Positions 25,440 through 40,400 of a stretch of 64,000 bases of DNA are shown here, piece by piece. Position 1 is the stretch's first letter, and each line of letters opens with the position of its first letter. A program made the translations under genes and the position numbers. A model generated the notes under the pieces. It saw only the letters and a program-made list of their open reading frames with translations, was not told the origin of the DNA and did not search any database. Source of the DNA: Lates calcarifer (taxonomy: Eukaryota > Chordata > Actinopteri > Centropomidae); contig NC_066848.1 of assembly GCF_001640805.2 (NCBI RefSeq), positions 14,782,509 through 14,846,508 on the forward strand, in the 5' to 3' direction.

Positions 25440-28400
25440 CTCCACACACATTTTTCTCTAGATGACTGTAAATGAGAGATGTAAACTCGCATCAGAGCCA
25501 GGCAACCAGTAAAAATGAAACTCTGCCCTCTGAGAACTTTGAAATGAGACGAGTCCTTCCCACTTTCAGGTGAGAAAAACAACAGGATGCTGCAAGCCAA
25601 AGCTTATTTTTTGCTCAATTTAAAAAGTCAGTGTAAAGATGTGGTTGAAGATAAAGAGGAACCCTTGCACCAAATCCACACAGTGTCCACACTGGGTTCG
25701 AGATTGATTCATTTTCAGTTCCCATTTTGATTCAAGACACGAATTGAGGCAGCAGTTCATAAAGATCAGCAAGCTTTTCGTATCAGTCATTTCTCGATAA
25801 ATGAGAATGTTCTCATACAGATTTAACACGCCTGAAATTTGAAGAAAATCCACTTCCTAAAGTGGTACAATTAAAATGTGACCGTCTTGACCCAGATCCA
25901 TTCAGAAAGCTGCCAGCTCATGAAAAACAGGTTTAAAATTTTGTGTCGTAAATGCTCACCTGACCTGTAAGATTTTTTTTTAACTATGTGGTGGTCTAGC
26001 TTTAAAAGAGTTTGTTTTATGCATTCAATGCTGAAATCACTGAAATCATTACTGGTTGAATATCCTTTTGCACAATACTGGAGTTACAAACTTAATGCCA
26101 TGGTGTGTTGAGTGATACATCAAAACTCTTAACTTACTCATCTCAATTTGTACATAAATTCCACCAATAATACATATTTTATGTGTTGTTAAAATCATAT
26201 GCTTGCCAAAATGTATTGCTGTTAATTATATGTACAATGTAATCAGGATACTGATTCATCCATTACCATCAATACACAAAAAGGTTTTTTAAAAGTTAGT
26301 AACAGTTCAGAGCTACACACACCAATTTATAGTCCAAATTAAACTGCAGCAAACAATGGAGAGTTGCACAGTAGAACGTGATGAACACTTGTGTGTAACT
26401 GCCTCCAGTCTGAATGAAAGCCATGAATGTGATGAACGTGGTTGACAGTGACGCCTGTTTGTAGCTGGTGGTTTTCTGTTGGTTTCTATTCTCGCTGTAA
26501 AAGAGAAATTACACTGACATACTTTGGATCAGTTCATCAGAATTGTGTATCATTGTGGTTTTTAGAGAGAATGTGAGTGTGTCTGTTTGTGTGTGTGTGC
26601 ATTTGTGTCCTTCATCTTTTACACATCCCAGTGTATTCCCCTGTTGTGACAATCTTTTTACAAAGACAAAGTGCCAGCGTTTTTTTGTTAACTGTGCCTT
26701 TAAAAACATCTGCATTTGTGTTTTTCAGTCAGCAGAAAAGAATTGGTTAAATTCAATCTCTAGCTTTTAAAATCTGTTTTCAACGTGCCCACTAGAGAAA
26801 TGAAACTAGTTCAACAGTCTCACTGGGATGTAATTTTAGTCTCTTTTTTTCAATTTTTTTCAAATTTTGTTGTTGTTTGATCTTTACCTGGATATTTTTC
26901 AGCATTATATAATCAATGGTCAGGTTTATGTTTATAGAAATAATGTGTAAAATTTACTGATCAAGGCATTAACTCATTGGCAGAATGTTTGATGATGTAG
27001 TTAATTCTTTGGCATTTTGATTAATTAAAGGTGATACATGTAAGTTTTTGCTATTGCTATATAATGAACAATTCTTTTACTCACCAAGATCAGTCTCCAG
27101 TGGTGGAAAGCAATGTCAGTGTTTTTCTTCTGGGTCTATCACTTCTTGTCTTCTACTGAAGTTAGCATGCATGCCAGCTAGCCCTGGCCCATTCGCCCAG
27201 TGTCATCGCTTACTGCAACTCACTCTGAGAAAACTTACAAATAGCCTCTTAAACCTGATATGCAAAATTGCAAAATTAGTGACCAGATCAGGAGAGGTGG
27301 CATGGGTTAGGAGGTAGAACAGTCTTCTAGTAATAGGACGGTGTGTGGTTCGATCCCTTGGCTGGTCCAGAGAGCGTGTCTTAAGCAAGACACTGAACCC
27401 CTAATTGGTTCTGATTGTGTGCCATGACTTTATGAATGTGTGCGTGAATAAGACAATGTAAAGCACTTTCAGTGGTCACCTAGAAAAGTGCAGTCCACTT
27501 ACAGTTTATCTTTTTATTCAATAAAGAGCAAAATGTGCAGTGTTTACTTCACACTGTGAATTTCAAATAATAGATGACCCATTTCAAAGCTTTATAACAT
27601 AGGCAGAACATGGTCTTCCTAAGTGGTTATTAAACACACACACAGATTGGTGATCCATAGGGGTCTAATGAGAGCTGTCAGTCATGGTGAGGTGGTGTGG
27701 AAGCAGACTGGACTCCTCAGATACTAGAGTCACAGTTAGAGCTGATTGCACTGAAAGTCATTTGTTCTTCTGCAGCAGGTATCTAGCACACAGGGTCATA
27801 CATCACATTGCATAGTCTGATGTACATTGATTTTCTTTAAAGGAAAAACTGAAAAAAATATCCCACAGATCTCCGCTCACTGTTTTGTGCGTTAGTATTA
27901 TGACAGAAAGTTGCCACTGTTCACCTGTCTCTTTGTAACCCCAAATCCACTGTTGTTCCTGCTGTGAAATTTGCAATTTTTTCACTCTGTTAGGGCCATG
28001 AGATGACCAGTATTGGGCTCTTACTGGGTGTGTCTTCAGCCAAACTGGGCACCATGGACATGTCAATTACCCGCCTGCTTAGTATACACATCCCTGCCCT
28101 GCTCCCACCCACCTCCACTGAACTGGATGTACCACACAATGTTCAGGTAAGAATGTGTGTGCATGCCTAGATCAAATAATCTCTGGTAACATGACACATA
28201 TCTGCTGTTGGACAAAGATGGGAAAGAAAGCTTTCATGTTTTCTGCCCTAGCCACTTGGAAGGGTAATTCAATGAAAGAACAAGGTATACCAAAATGAAT
28301 TTAAGGCTATTTTATGATTGTTATACGTTGTCTGTCACAGTTAATACACCCTTTTTTGATCTGCAAACTGTAAAATAATCATTTAAATACCTTAAATAAG

Positions 28401-31400
28401 CATTCAATCCTCTCTATCTGTTCTGCAGGTTGCTGCTGTAATTGGCATTGGGCTGGTATACCAAGGAACAGGACACAGACACAATGCTGAAGTCTTGTTG
28501 TCTGAGATAGGTATGTGCGTGGGTGGACAAAAATCAGACAGGTTTAAAACAGGGATACTGAAACTGTTAACTGAAGATCTACATGTGAATTTTACCTGAC
28601 ACAGTGCTGTCAAAATGTATCACCATCAAGATAGCTGCATCAATTAGTCAATTGATTGACAATATATCAGCGATTTTTTATAATCAGTTGTTTCTCAGAT
28701 ATGATAGTAAACTCAATATCCATGGTTTTGGTTGAATAAGACAAGACATTTTGATACATCTCATTGGGCTGTGGGAGATATACTTTGTAATTTCATAATT
28801 TTTGCTGATGTTTTACAGAGCAATCAATCCATTGATCAAGAAACTAGTGGTCAAATTAATTGATAATGAAAATAATTGTTGGTTGCAGTCCTAAACATAA
28901 ATAAAGGTTGACAAAAACTTGTCTTTACCTTTATTTTCTGCACTGTTTTGCACTGTTAACAGTCAAACTCAAACACTCAATTAGAAGAAAATATATTCTT
29001 ACTTGATAAGTGACTCTGAGTTTTCGTTCAGTCTGGATCCTGTCTTGGCCCAGAAGCCTGTGGTTTAAAGTAATACTCAAGCTCAGTTGGTCAACATTAA
29101 AGCACTGACTTCATTTGCATTCAAGTAGATGTGCTTGACCCCTCTGTACCATGATGTTCCTGTCTTGATCTTTGATCTTTCTTTGAGTGTGTTTCTTGCA
29201 TTTGCTTGTCATTGATAGTTGTTAAAACAGTATTTGTCTGTGTGTGTGTCTCTCAGGTCGACCCCCTGGTCCGGAGATGGAGTACTGTACAGACAGAGAG
29301 TCCTATTCACTAGCAGCTGGGGTAGCCTTGGGCATGGTCTGTCTCGGGGTGAGTCACAACACATGCTGCTGGTCAAACAAATACTTGCAGAATAAAACTT
29401 TGTGTTGTTTTAACCTGCCGGCGGTTGCAGATGGGTGGGGTTCATATCAGAATGAATCACAGTGTTTTCAGGGGGGAACTTATTGGTCACAGAACGTTAC
29501 ATGCACTTAAACGTTAAATGCTTTGTTCTTTGCAGTATGCTTACATATTGTGGCAGTGTCGTTTCCTGATGTTTATCATTAACATTTTAGAATAGAAGCC
29601 ATTCCTGCAGTCAAATATCATTGTAGATGTTCCTTTTTGGTTCAGTTTTTTTCTTTTTTTTGGCCAGGCGCCCTCAATAAGAAGAGCATTGATCCATCAT
29701 GCCGTTCTACTAGAATGACTAGTGGTTGTCTGTTTTAATTGTAACCAAAGTCTTTAATTTGGATTTCCCCCATTTTTTCTTTTCATTTTCTCCCATATAT
29801 CCATTCTTCCCCTCCTTTGAATTTTCATCACCTCCCTCGCCTGCCCTCTCTTCCTCCCCTTTCTTTCCTTGCAGCATGGCAGTAACCTGATTGGGATGAC
29901 AGACCTGAATGTCCCTGAGCAGTTGTATCAGTACATGGTGGGAGGCCACCGCAGAGCTCAGGCTGGCGCCAACCGGGAGAGACACAAGTCCCCCAGCTAC
30001 CAAATCAAAGTAGATGGACAAATTAATTATTTTTCTCAAATGTTCAGATGTGTTATTTCATTGTCCTAATATAATGGTGAATAACTGTAAATGCTGTATA
30101 ACTGTAACTGCATTTCAGGGTGTAATAACTTCATGACACTGTCATTATGGCACTTGATAGTATCATAGTTAATACTGTCATGTTTATTACAAGCTATATC
30201 CACGATGACTAATGTGACGTTATGAGGCATATAAAGTCATTATTATTAATTTTCATTTCATCTTCTTGTCAGTTTTCATAATGTATATATCAACACAAAG
30301 CAAAATTTAACAAAAGATAAAATAAAATACAAGACACTTATTAGCTGAACAGTTACTGTGGTTAACTAGCTAACCAGCAGCTGAGCTTTCTTCATACACT
30401 ATCAATGGTTGTTACAGGAAGGCGACACTATCAATGTGGATGTGACGTGTCCAGGGGCTACGCTGGCCCTCGCCATGATTTACCTCAAGACCAACAACAG
30501 GTGAGAACAGAAACAACTGATTGATCCACCCGTTCTTTCCAGTATAAAACAAAACAAGAAACATGTTTTCAGATGTGAAAACACTGCCACCCGCTTTTGT
30601 GCAGTGGTGTAGTTTTATGAATCACTTACAAAATTTAGTTCAGATTATTCCCTTGCTGCCACAAGTGCTTTCACTAAATAACAGCACTCTTATGTATTTA
30701 TTTATTTGTATCTCTTTGCTTGTCAATACGCACTGATGTTCCTACTACCCTCCTGTAAAAGGTTAAAACAATCTATTACAGTAGGAGACAAATAGTAGCC
30801 TGTCGGATGAATCTGGACCCCCAGTGAAAGATTAAGTTTTCCCCTTGATAACTTTTGCTTATTTTTTCACAAATCTACTGTAGTTAACGATGAAAATACA
30901 AGGCTTGTGGAAATCACAGTAACTCAAACCTCATAACATCTAATAATAATCCATAATTTACATCTCAAGCAAAAATCAGTTGCAGTCTAATAGTGGTGTG
31001 CTGATAATTTTTTTTCTGGGGTAACCATAACAACAATAATACATTAATTAAATCCATAACTGAAATAGGTCACTGTTTATTTAGTTTAGATAAATCTTGT
31101 AATACAACACAAAGAATATATTTGCATTTAGATTTCTCACTGTGTAATGGGAAAAAGGTCAAGTGCTCTAACATAAAAAATCTGCAAATATAACAGTCAT
31201 AAATCTGTTATGTCCTTAAAAGAAAAATGTGTGTTACATATAAACACACTAAATATTAGTGAGGAAACATCTCTGATATGGCAATGTGAGATATCTTACT
31301 GACCCACTTTCCATTTTTTTTAAAGACAGAACAGTAAAAAAAATTATGTTAGATGTTTGTAAAATAAATTCAAAACCATTATCTTACATTTATGAATAAC

Positions 31401-34400
31401 AAACTTAACGTCAGGCACAGAATCTTCTACCATTACTGCACTGACCCCTAATTTTACAAATCCGGCCAAAGTTTTCTAAATCATTGAGCAGAGCATCATA
31501 ACTTGCCTGAATGAAAAATCTCAACCCTCAGTGACTCCAGTTGTCGTATTATGCTACACAAGAGCAAGACTCTATCTCATAGTTTTCTGCTGTTGGTCAA
31601 GAGGTTCCTGTCTTGTTCAAGGCTTATCTGATGCCTGCTGTCTATTGGTTTAGTGGATGTTGAAGGAGGGTATTAACACCTCCTTGTCTCTTTGTGGTTC
31701 TGTCCACCAGGTCGATTGCTGATTGGCTGAAACCTCCAGACACTTGGTTTCTGCTGGATTTCATCAAGCCTGAGTTTCTGCTGCTGAGGGTTAGTGTGGT
31801 ACTAGCTGTGTGTGTGTGCGTGTGTGAGATCATTCTTCTCACCTTTCTTTTAATCTGGTATACCCGTCTCTCTCCTTTCTCTCCTTGCCTCTCTGCCCTC
31901 ACAGACTCTTGCTCGGTGTATTATCATGTGGGATGAAATCCTACCTAATACTGAGTGGGTCAAGAGTAACATACCCCAGGTGAGAAAATACACACATGCG
32001 CACATACACACATACCCAGCATTTTTGAGTGGACATATCTGGAGCTGTGATACGGCAGACCTAGCAACAAGTCAGTATGACTTGGAAAGAATTCCATGGA
32101 CGGGGGCAGGTTAAAGTCTTTTAGTTTTGTTATTTAGTCAATTCTAGCAGCTGATTTGTGTCAGAAGGAATACTGATTTTGTTACTTTGCCTATGATTGT
32201 TCAAACAGAATTGTTATTCCAGCTATATTCAGTTGATGAAAGCTCTTCACATTGCTGTCACGCGCACTCACTATCAATTGGCTTTTTCCTGATGCCCACA
32301 AAGAAGACAAGGAAAAGGGAAGAGCTGCTTCTATTCAGAGAATCTGAGTGTTTGTTTGACAGGTTATCTGAGGAAAGTGCAGTGTGGACACACCTCAGCA
32401 ATGACTGACACCCAACAGATGATATAAAAAATGAGATATTTTTCTACCCCTACAGCTACCATATAAGAGCGAGGCAGAAAAACCTAAGACTGCTCCAGTT
32501 TCCTTTCTGTAAACATTGTTGTTGTTTCATTGGCCTGTTGCCTGGAGAAGCTACATATAACAATGGTTATGTCTGCTGATGAAGTAACAAAATACGTGAA
32601 AGTGGTGTGCTGGAATTAGAACTACAGCATATTATTGGAGCTATGTGTTTTTTCTGCTTGAGTGGTCTGTTCATGGCAATAAATACTGCTAGCAGGAGCT
32701 TTACCTCATTCATAACACTTTTTCAGTTGTAATCAGGCACAAAACGCTGCACCAGAGTCATGCAGTGGATTTAAAATTGGTCCAGAATCCAAAAGAGAAC
32801 TTTCTTTTAGCAGCGCTAAAATGATTTTGTTCAAGGTGACTGGATCTTTCTTACTGCAGCTGTCTTTTATATACAGTGTCTTTTACTTATAATATCTTTC
32901 CACTAAACGTCACATTGCTTTTTTCAGATCATGAGGGGGACTTTTGACCCTTCAGAGGACATCAACATGGAGACAATGGCGTGAGTATTTCAGACAAAAC
33001 TGGAGTTTAATTTCTACTTTGAATGTTGAATGTTGTAGCTCTTTCGGGGAATTCAGCTTAATCCATGATTGCCCACCACTGTGCCTCATCGTGTCATGTC
33101 ATTTGTTTCTTTTAGCCAAGCTCAAGACTACATTACAGCTGGGGCCTGTATGGCACTAGGATTACGTTTTGCTGGCTCTGCCAACTCTGATGCCTTCGAC
33201 TGCCTCTACGAGTTTGCCAGGACCTTCATGAAGATCATGTCCTTCGCTGGTACAGCTGCTGTTGTAAGTGTTTTTATGTGTGAATATTTAAATTTGAACT
33301 TTGATCTGTTGTAAGACTGGCCTTACAATATTATTGCAGAAAAGTGCTTTGTTGCCTCACTAACTTATATTTTAAGATAATGAATGGATGATTTCAAGAT
33401 AATCATTTCCTATGTTTCCCCTTTGTTCTCTCTCTCTCTCTGTTTGTCATCATGTGTTCTGGTTCCCCTAGCAGACAGGTTATTACAATCTACAGACAGG
33501 TCTGTCGATGATCCTGCTGGCTATGTCCATGGTGATGGCCGGCACTGGGAACCTGAAGGTCCTGCAGCTCTGTCGCTTCTTCCACAAGCGAACCGGTGGC
33601 GAGATGAACTACGGCTTCCACATGGCTCATCACATGGCACTGGGCCTGCTCTTCCTGGGAGGGGGCAGGTGAGATGCCCTCACACACACACACACACACC
33701 ACACACACACACACAAAAATGTTTGAATATATTCTACTTAATGACCTATGATAACCTGTGAGACATGTGACACTTGATTTGTCATTTGCATACAATGAAA
33801 TTTTGTTTGGTAGCAAGATAAATACGAACAGGTACTGTTCTCTACCTATATATTTTAAATAATGGCACTTGGATGAATCAGGTAAACAATGACAGTGCAA
33901 ACAGTGATGTATAAAAGGTATTGCACAGTGAATTACATGGTTGTTATTGCAACAAAAAAAGCATAAAGTAAAACCAGATGAATATAGCATTAAAACAATA
34001 CAGAGATATGTTAGCATAGAAATAGGGTCCTCTATCTGTATGTAATGAATAAAATGTGATGAGGGCTACAGCTCTGGGGAAGAGGTGTTGATGACTCTAT
34101 ATCTCCTCCATGATGGCAGGAGAACAAACACACTCATGGGCCAGTTACTGGTTTCAAGGTAAACTGCGGTTTGAAAAAGTCAAGGTTTCAAAACCACAAA
34201 TATTTTCCATCATACTGTTCCTGATACCTGACAGAATGCGTTACTGCTGGACTAGCACTAGCTGCATGTTTAGGCTTACTTAAGGGATTGCATTTTTGCA
34301 GTTTTTAAAAAAATACATTTTATTATTTTAGTGTATAAGTTGTTAAAATGTGTGTGTTTGCTTTGTTTTTTCCTACCCTACTGTGATATCTGACAGAATG

Positions 34401-37400
34401 TGCTACCTTATTGTGGTAGATATTCTCTACCTGACAGAATGAGCTTCCCTATTGTGATACCTGAAATAATTTGTTACTCTATTATCAGAATCTCATACTG
34501 GCCCATGCCTAAAGCAGACTGTGACCTGGTTGGGTCCTTACTGATCTTACTAGCCTCTTGTGTAGACAGCTAGCATGCACTGTGTCCAGGTTCAGGAGTA
34601 CAGTTCCCACAATCCTCTATGCCATTTTTACCGAGGCCACGTCCTTCCAGCTCTCGGCAGTGCAGCTGGCATACCGCACTGGCACAGTGGCAGAGGATAC
34701 TCTCTGTGGTGATTCTGTTTAAGTTTACCAGGAGCTGACAGGGAGGTTTGAGTTTTCTTGGGAAGAAAAGCTTCTGTTAAGCTTTCTTCACCAGGTGGGA
34801 GGTGTTCAGGGACCATGACAGATGTTTTGTTAAATGAATTCCCAGGAATTTGATGTCATTGACACTCTCCACCTCCTCACCATTTATGTGCAGAGGGGGG
34901 AATGTGTGGTCTTTGTTGATCTCCTATAGTCCACAATGATGTCCTTGGTTTTTGTGGTGTTCAGGACATATTTCTGCATCTTTTAAATTTCAGGGCAAAC
35001 AACAGGTACTGTTAACTGGCATGTCATGTCCAGTACTCAGTACTGCATCAGACGGATGTTTGATTCAAAGACACACCTCCCTCATTACAAGCCTCCCTCA
35101 GTCCTTAACCTAGCTGAACCAGCACTTTTCTTAATTTGGCTGTAGGCGGACACAGGGTGAAACACAGACTGTAACTACTCATTTAAACAATACAGTATGT
35201 TTTGTCAACTGTACCCAGCTGTGGGAATATTGTTGACTGTGGCCTGACAGTTTTCCACCCTGAGCATTATGTGTGTACGTAAGACCCAAATGCAGAAATG
35301 GCGAACTAATATGATACATTGTGTAGAACACAAAGACTAAAATGATCACTGTTGGAAGAGACAAGTGAAGCACACATGGACAACAAGAGGACAAGTAGCT
35401 TCGACTGCAGTCACACTCCTATACATTGGACTTTGGCTCATGACATTTTGATGAGGGCAATGAGGTTAATTCTATTCTAGGTGTAGTCTGTCATATGACA
35501 CCTGTATTGCTGTATGAAAACAAGACTCAAATTGAACACATACATACCAGAACACGCCCATCAGATTTGGGACTGCTGTTTCTGGGAAGGACCAGGTACA
35601 CCACATACACACACATGGCGTGTGGGTTAGCCACACAAATACACCAGAGTCTGTTTTGAGTGCTGTGCTGCGCATAATGAATGACATTTACATATACACA
35701 CTCATGAACACACCCAGACCAGGTTCTTCCAACCACTGACCTCAGCCTGCATATTTTCAAGGGGAACAACGGCTCCCACTCTCTCATTACATGTTGCAAA
35801 TGTTTCTCCACCTATAGCCACAATCAGATGGAACCTTTTGATTTTATTCGGATGATGCTTTATTTTAGACCTGCCCGCTGAAAGCCCACGCAACTGTGGG
35901 GCCTCAGTTTGAATGTCATACACAGTCACTATGAGCCCTGCAGAGGTTAAAGGTCATGTTGGAGAGCAGAGTCATGCCATGTCATTGTTTAATTAGCTCC
36001 GTTCTCTCCCTACGCTCGTCGATAATTCAGTCCGTCACCCGCTTGCATTTGTCTATTCATGTTGCTATGGATACTGCACATTGTTTTCCACACATCTTGT
36101 CATCGCTATGCCGCTGTCATTCATTTCGTTTTCATTCATTTTCTCACCTCTGTTTTTCCTTGTAACCGCTAATCTCTGTCTCCTTCTTCTCACCCTTCCT
36201 TCCTCTCCTTTTCTGTTTGCTCAGTTAGTTTCTCTTCCCATTTATTCAGCTTATCTAGCAGGAAACTAAAGTGAAAGTTTTTTTTTTTCCCCCAAAATCG
36301 CACATGGCATTCAGACTAATTGCCACTGTAGCATAATGTAGGACTGTGTCAGCTTATACCAAAGGCTGATAGGGCTTTTCTTCATTCAAGTTTGCATGTT
36401 CTTCTCGTGTTTGCATGGGTTTCCTGTGTATGCTCTGGTTTCCTTTCAAACCAAGTGGGAGCATGTGAGATATTAGGAATATTCCTGCCCTTGACCAAAA
36501 CACCAGCCCCAGAACTACAGCTGGTCCCTGGATACTGCCCACTGCTCCTTAAATAGTTAGCTTGTGCCAAATGTAGAGGACAGATTTCCCCACAAGGACA
36601 GATAAAGTATAACTCCACATATCTTTATGGGTAGTAGAAAACAATAGCAAAACTGCTACAAGTTTTTTTTTCCTGCTCATACTGGAAGCTTATACATCAG
36701 AAGATGAAAATGTCAAGCCCAGCCTAAAAGGAAAGTGACTCAGAAGAAGTGGTTGCCAGCAATCCTCTTTTTAACGCCTCCATCGTCCTGTTTTTGTGTC
36801 AGCAGTGGACCGATCCCTCAACAGGAAGTTTCTGTCACTGGTGTTACTATTTGTCAGTTTGAACTTCAGTTGTGAAGTTGCAGATTTCATGTAATGGTCA
36901 GTCAAAGTCTGTGACTGTTATTTGTTTAAAGCACAAAACTGATGATGATTAAACCAATGTCCTTTATCAAAGCAGTATAAAGTATTTAACCAGAGCAGCA
37001 GTGGTTCCCACCCTTTTTGACTTTTGACCTCTAAAAACAAATCAGTATCTCCTTGCGACCAGCAAATTAACTAAAGCGAGATTTCTCCTTTTCAGGATGT
37101 TTGATTTGAAAGATTTGTAGAAATCTGTTGAGGTGAAAGTATCCATTATCATATTCTTGCTGAATTCAGTTGAATTTGCCCAGATTTGCCCTGAAGTCTG
37201 TCTGTTTTTCATCATCTTTATTGACTGTGAGACTCTATTTTAGGTCTTGTAAACTTGTTAACTTGTGGAAAAAGAATGTAATGTTCAGTGAAGTTGAGGT
37301 TTTTTGCACATGCTAAACATGACACAAGCAGCCATTTAAGTAAAGAGCAACATAATTTACCTCAGTTGACCATTAATAAGCGCTCTCAAAAGGAAGCTCC

Positions 37401-40400
37401 CATGTGCAAGCAGACTTTATTGTCTGACCCAGCTTTATTATAATGAGTCCATTAGTCAAAGTACATACTTAACTGCTCGCTATTATGTTTAAGAGGCTCT
37501 GTTGTGGCCTGTGATGACGTTAACTAGATAACAATGCATCACCTGGTTTCACCAACAGAGAACAGAGGGTTCATAAAAAGGTGTTTTATTTGGAGCAGTG
37601 TGTCTTTCAAAACATGCAATATTGATTGTCCTTTGTGTTGTGTTGTGTTGTACATGCATTTACTGTCATCATGAATCCTGTACTTTTGTTTTTTGTATTC
37701 TCTTGTCCCACTCACACTTTATATACCCATCACTGTGTGTATGTGTAGTGTTGTTGATTTAAAGGCTGTGTGTGCACGTGAAAGATAGAGAGAGACGAAT
37801 GCACATTGATGATGTTGTTTGATGTTGTCTTTTTTTAGGTACACCCTAAGCACCTCCAATTCAGCCATTGCTGCTCTGCTGTGTGCCCTGTACCCACACT
37901 TCCCTGCTCACAGCACTGACAACCGGTGAGACTGACACACCACACACTCAAACTATTTGCTACTAATACTCGATTCCTGCTCCTCAATGCACACACAGAC
38001 ACATGCTGTACATTGTCTTAAACATAAAAACATTACATTCTACTTCCTCTGAAAATATACTGTATACTGGATCTGTGTAGCCCTGTTATATTCTACTGTA
38101 AATCAAAAGCTGTGTGTTGATGCTGTTCTTGTTGCTGCAGCTACCACCTGCAGGCCCTGCGGCACCTGGCCGTTCTGGCTGCAGAGCCACGCCTACTTGT
38201 CCCTGTGGATGTGGACTCCCTGAAGCCCTGCTATGCCCTCTTAGAGGTCACCTACAAGGTAAGTTCATCAAGGTTAGTCTGGCCTTGGCAGGTAACCACA
38301 AACCTGTGAATAAAGGAAATACTCCCACTGTCTTTAAAATGGTATCACAAAGTGTGATTGCAGCATTGTATCACCATGACTGACCATAGAGGTCAGACAA
38401 GATCCAACATCACAAGCTCAGTCTGTTTGATATTACAGGATGAAACTTAGAGTTAGCTTTATGTCTGTAAGTGCAATTAAAAAAAGAAAAAAAAAACCTG
38501 TTACATAACTGTGCACTTCTTCCCTCTCTTTCACGTTCTCTTTCCCTGTCACACTTCCTTGTAAAATTCACTACACTTCCTCTTTAAACACACGCGCTGA
38601 CATGAATTGTAATGTGCAATATGTGCTGGTGGCAGTTTATTTCATAAAAATGCTCCTGCCCACCAAACCACCACATTCTGCTTTTTGTCAGTGTCACTGC
38701 CATCAGCTGGGCTGCTTCCCCCAGCTCATTGTTCAGACACTCTCTATCAGATAAATAAAGTTCTTTTTTTTTTTTTTTTGAATTAGTTCAAAACTATATA
38801 TCTTGTAACAAACTAATGCATCTTTCCACCTCTGTAAAACCACTAGATTAGTGACATCAGTGGCATGATTCATATTTTTGCTTCTGTCAGTGAATGTTAG
38901 TGTGGCTTCTCAAGGTAGTGAGTACGATTGTAAAGAAACTTTATTTGGATATGCTTGAATAATGCACTCTGAAAATATATAATATAATATATAAAACATC
39001 TGAATTTTTGCTATAGTACCACCTCCAATTTTAAACTCAACCTCCAGTGTTTAAAGAAACCCATACTCTTACTCTAATTTGTATTTAAAATATATATATA
39101 TAAATCACATTTTATTATGTGATAATTCAGGTACATGATAGAAACATGATTTTGTTGCCTTATAGATGTAAGGAGTATTCATCTCAGTGTAAAACAGTTG
39201 ATTTCAGAAAGTGAAGCGGGCTAGAGAATTCCAGAATACTGATATTTTTGTGACCTACACCTGCAGTAGTAAGTAGGTTAATTGATCTTGTAGGGTAGGA
39301 AACTGCCTACTGCCAGTTCACTAGAGGCCAGATAAAATGGTTTTACCAACCTAACTGTGGGTCAGATTGAGGTTTTGACACATCTTGATAATATACATTT
39401 TGCACAAACCCAGCAAGGTACAAAATGCAAAACACATGTGCCAAGTAAACGTTGACTCTGCAGAAGACAATGCAGCAACTGGCAACTACCATAAAAAATG
39501 GCTACATAGCCAAATTGGTGTTAATGTGAGTAAAACTGCTTGGGATGGATTACTGTGCAAAACTGTAGCTTTTCAAATCCATAAAAACAAAATGCGAAAG
39601 CAGCCAGTAGTTCTGTTTTCTCTTTGTTTAGGCCAGTCCTGGAGAGGGGCCACTGTGGTGCAGTCCACAGTGGTTCAGAAGTCCAGAGTCGTGTGACCTT
39701 GCACAAGACTACAGCGTGCTTGTCCATTCATTTTGGCCACAGTTATGTCATTTGGATCATGTGCGCTCTGTCACATCTATTTCCATGTGAAGCAGAAAAC
39801 AGGCATACACTGGCAGTTTTGTTATCATAAAAAAAACCTAAACAAACAACAACCATTCATCATAATCTTTAACCAGAAAATTAGATACCTAGATGAGAAT
39901 AATTGTAGATGTTTTTCTAGTGTTCCATATTTATTCAGCCATTATTTTCTCCGAGTCTATTTGGAGTACCCCATTTTTTTCAGACATGTTCGTTCGACAG
40001 CCTTTGTTGCAATACCATAGTTATGTCTTTACAGATGCAGTAAATAGCTCGTGAATTATAGGAGCAGTAATTTCTAAATCTCTCTCTCTGGTTTTTTTTT
40101 TTTTACTGCTTTGTATAGATGTGGCTGCTTTAGAAGTCTCACTTTGTTCTCCAGTTTTTCTGCAGCTCTTAGCCCCAGCTACACTGGATGTGATATCATT
40201 TGTATGGTTTTTTGTTGTTGAATATTTTGATTTCAAGCATTTTGACAGGCATGGACGGGGGGGTTTAGATGCTGTGCAGATTGTAAAGCCCTCTGATTTC
40301 GGGCTGTAAAAATAAAATCGACTTGTTAATGTTGGAAATGTCAAAAGTAATGTTTATAAACCTTTGAAGTCAGGATTTGGTTGAAAAAGATCTGAGTCAA

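Larger units (their letters stand above)
25023..27993 (+). other. Intron 33: CA tracts and a tRNA-like repeat
   Basis: About 3 kb. Begins GTACACACACATGCAC. Two long CA tracts (25223-25314, 25403-25436) and a tRNA-like repeat (27290-27490) are listed separately. No gene. Confidence 0.6.
33669..37838 (+). other. Intron 43, the largest intron (4.2 kb)
   Basis: Contains a CA tract at 33680-33713, a broken minus-strand LINE remnant (34030-34995) with other repeats inserted, and a hAT-like end at 36999. The rest (35000-36990, 37080-37830) shows only scattered non-coding ORFs. Confidence 0.6.

Noticed and set aside
27290..27490. Functional tRNA gene
   Set aside because: Only a B box and a weak A-box region are seen; the downstream text matches a dispersed repeat and no full cloverleaf can be drawn.
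33490..34017. 175-codon minus-strand ORF
   Set aside because: Antisense shadow of exon 43 extended through CA-repeat and intron sequence.
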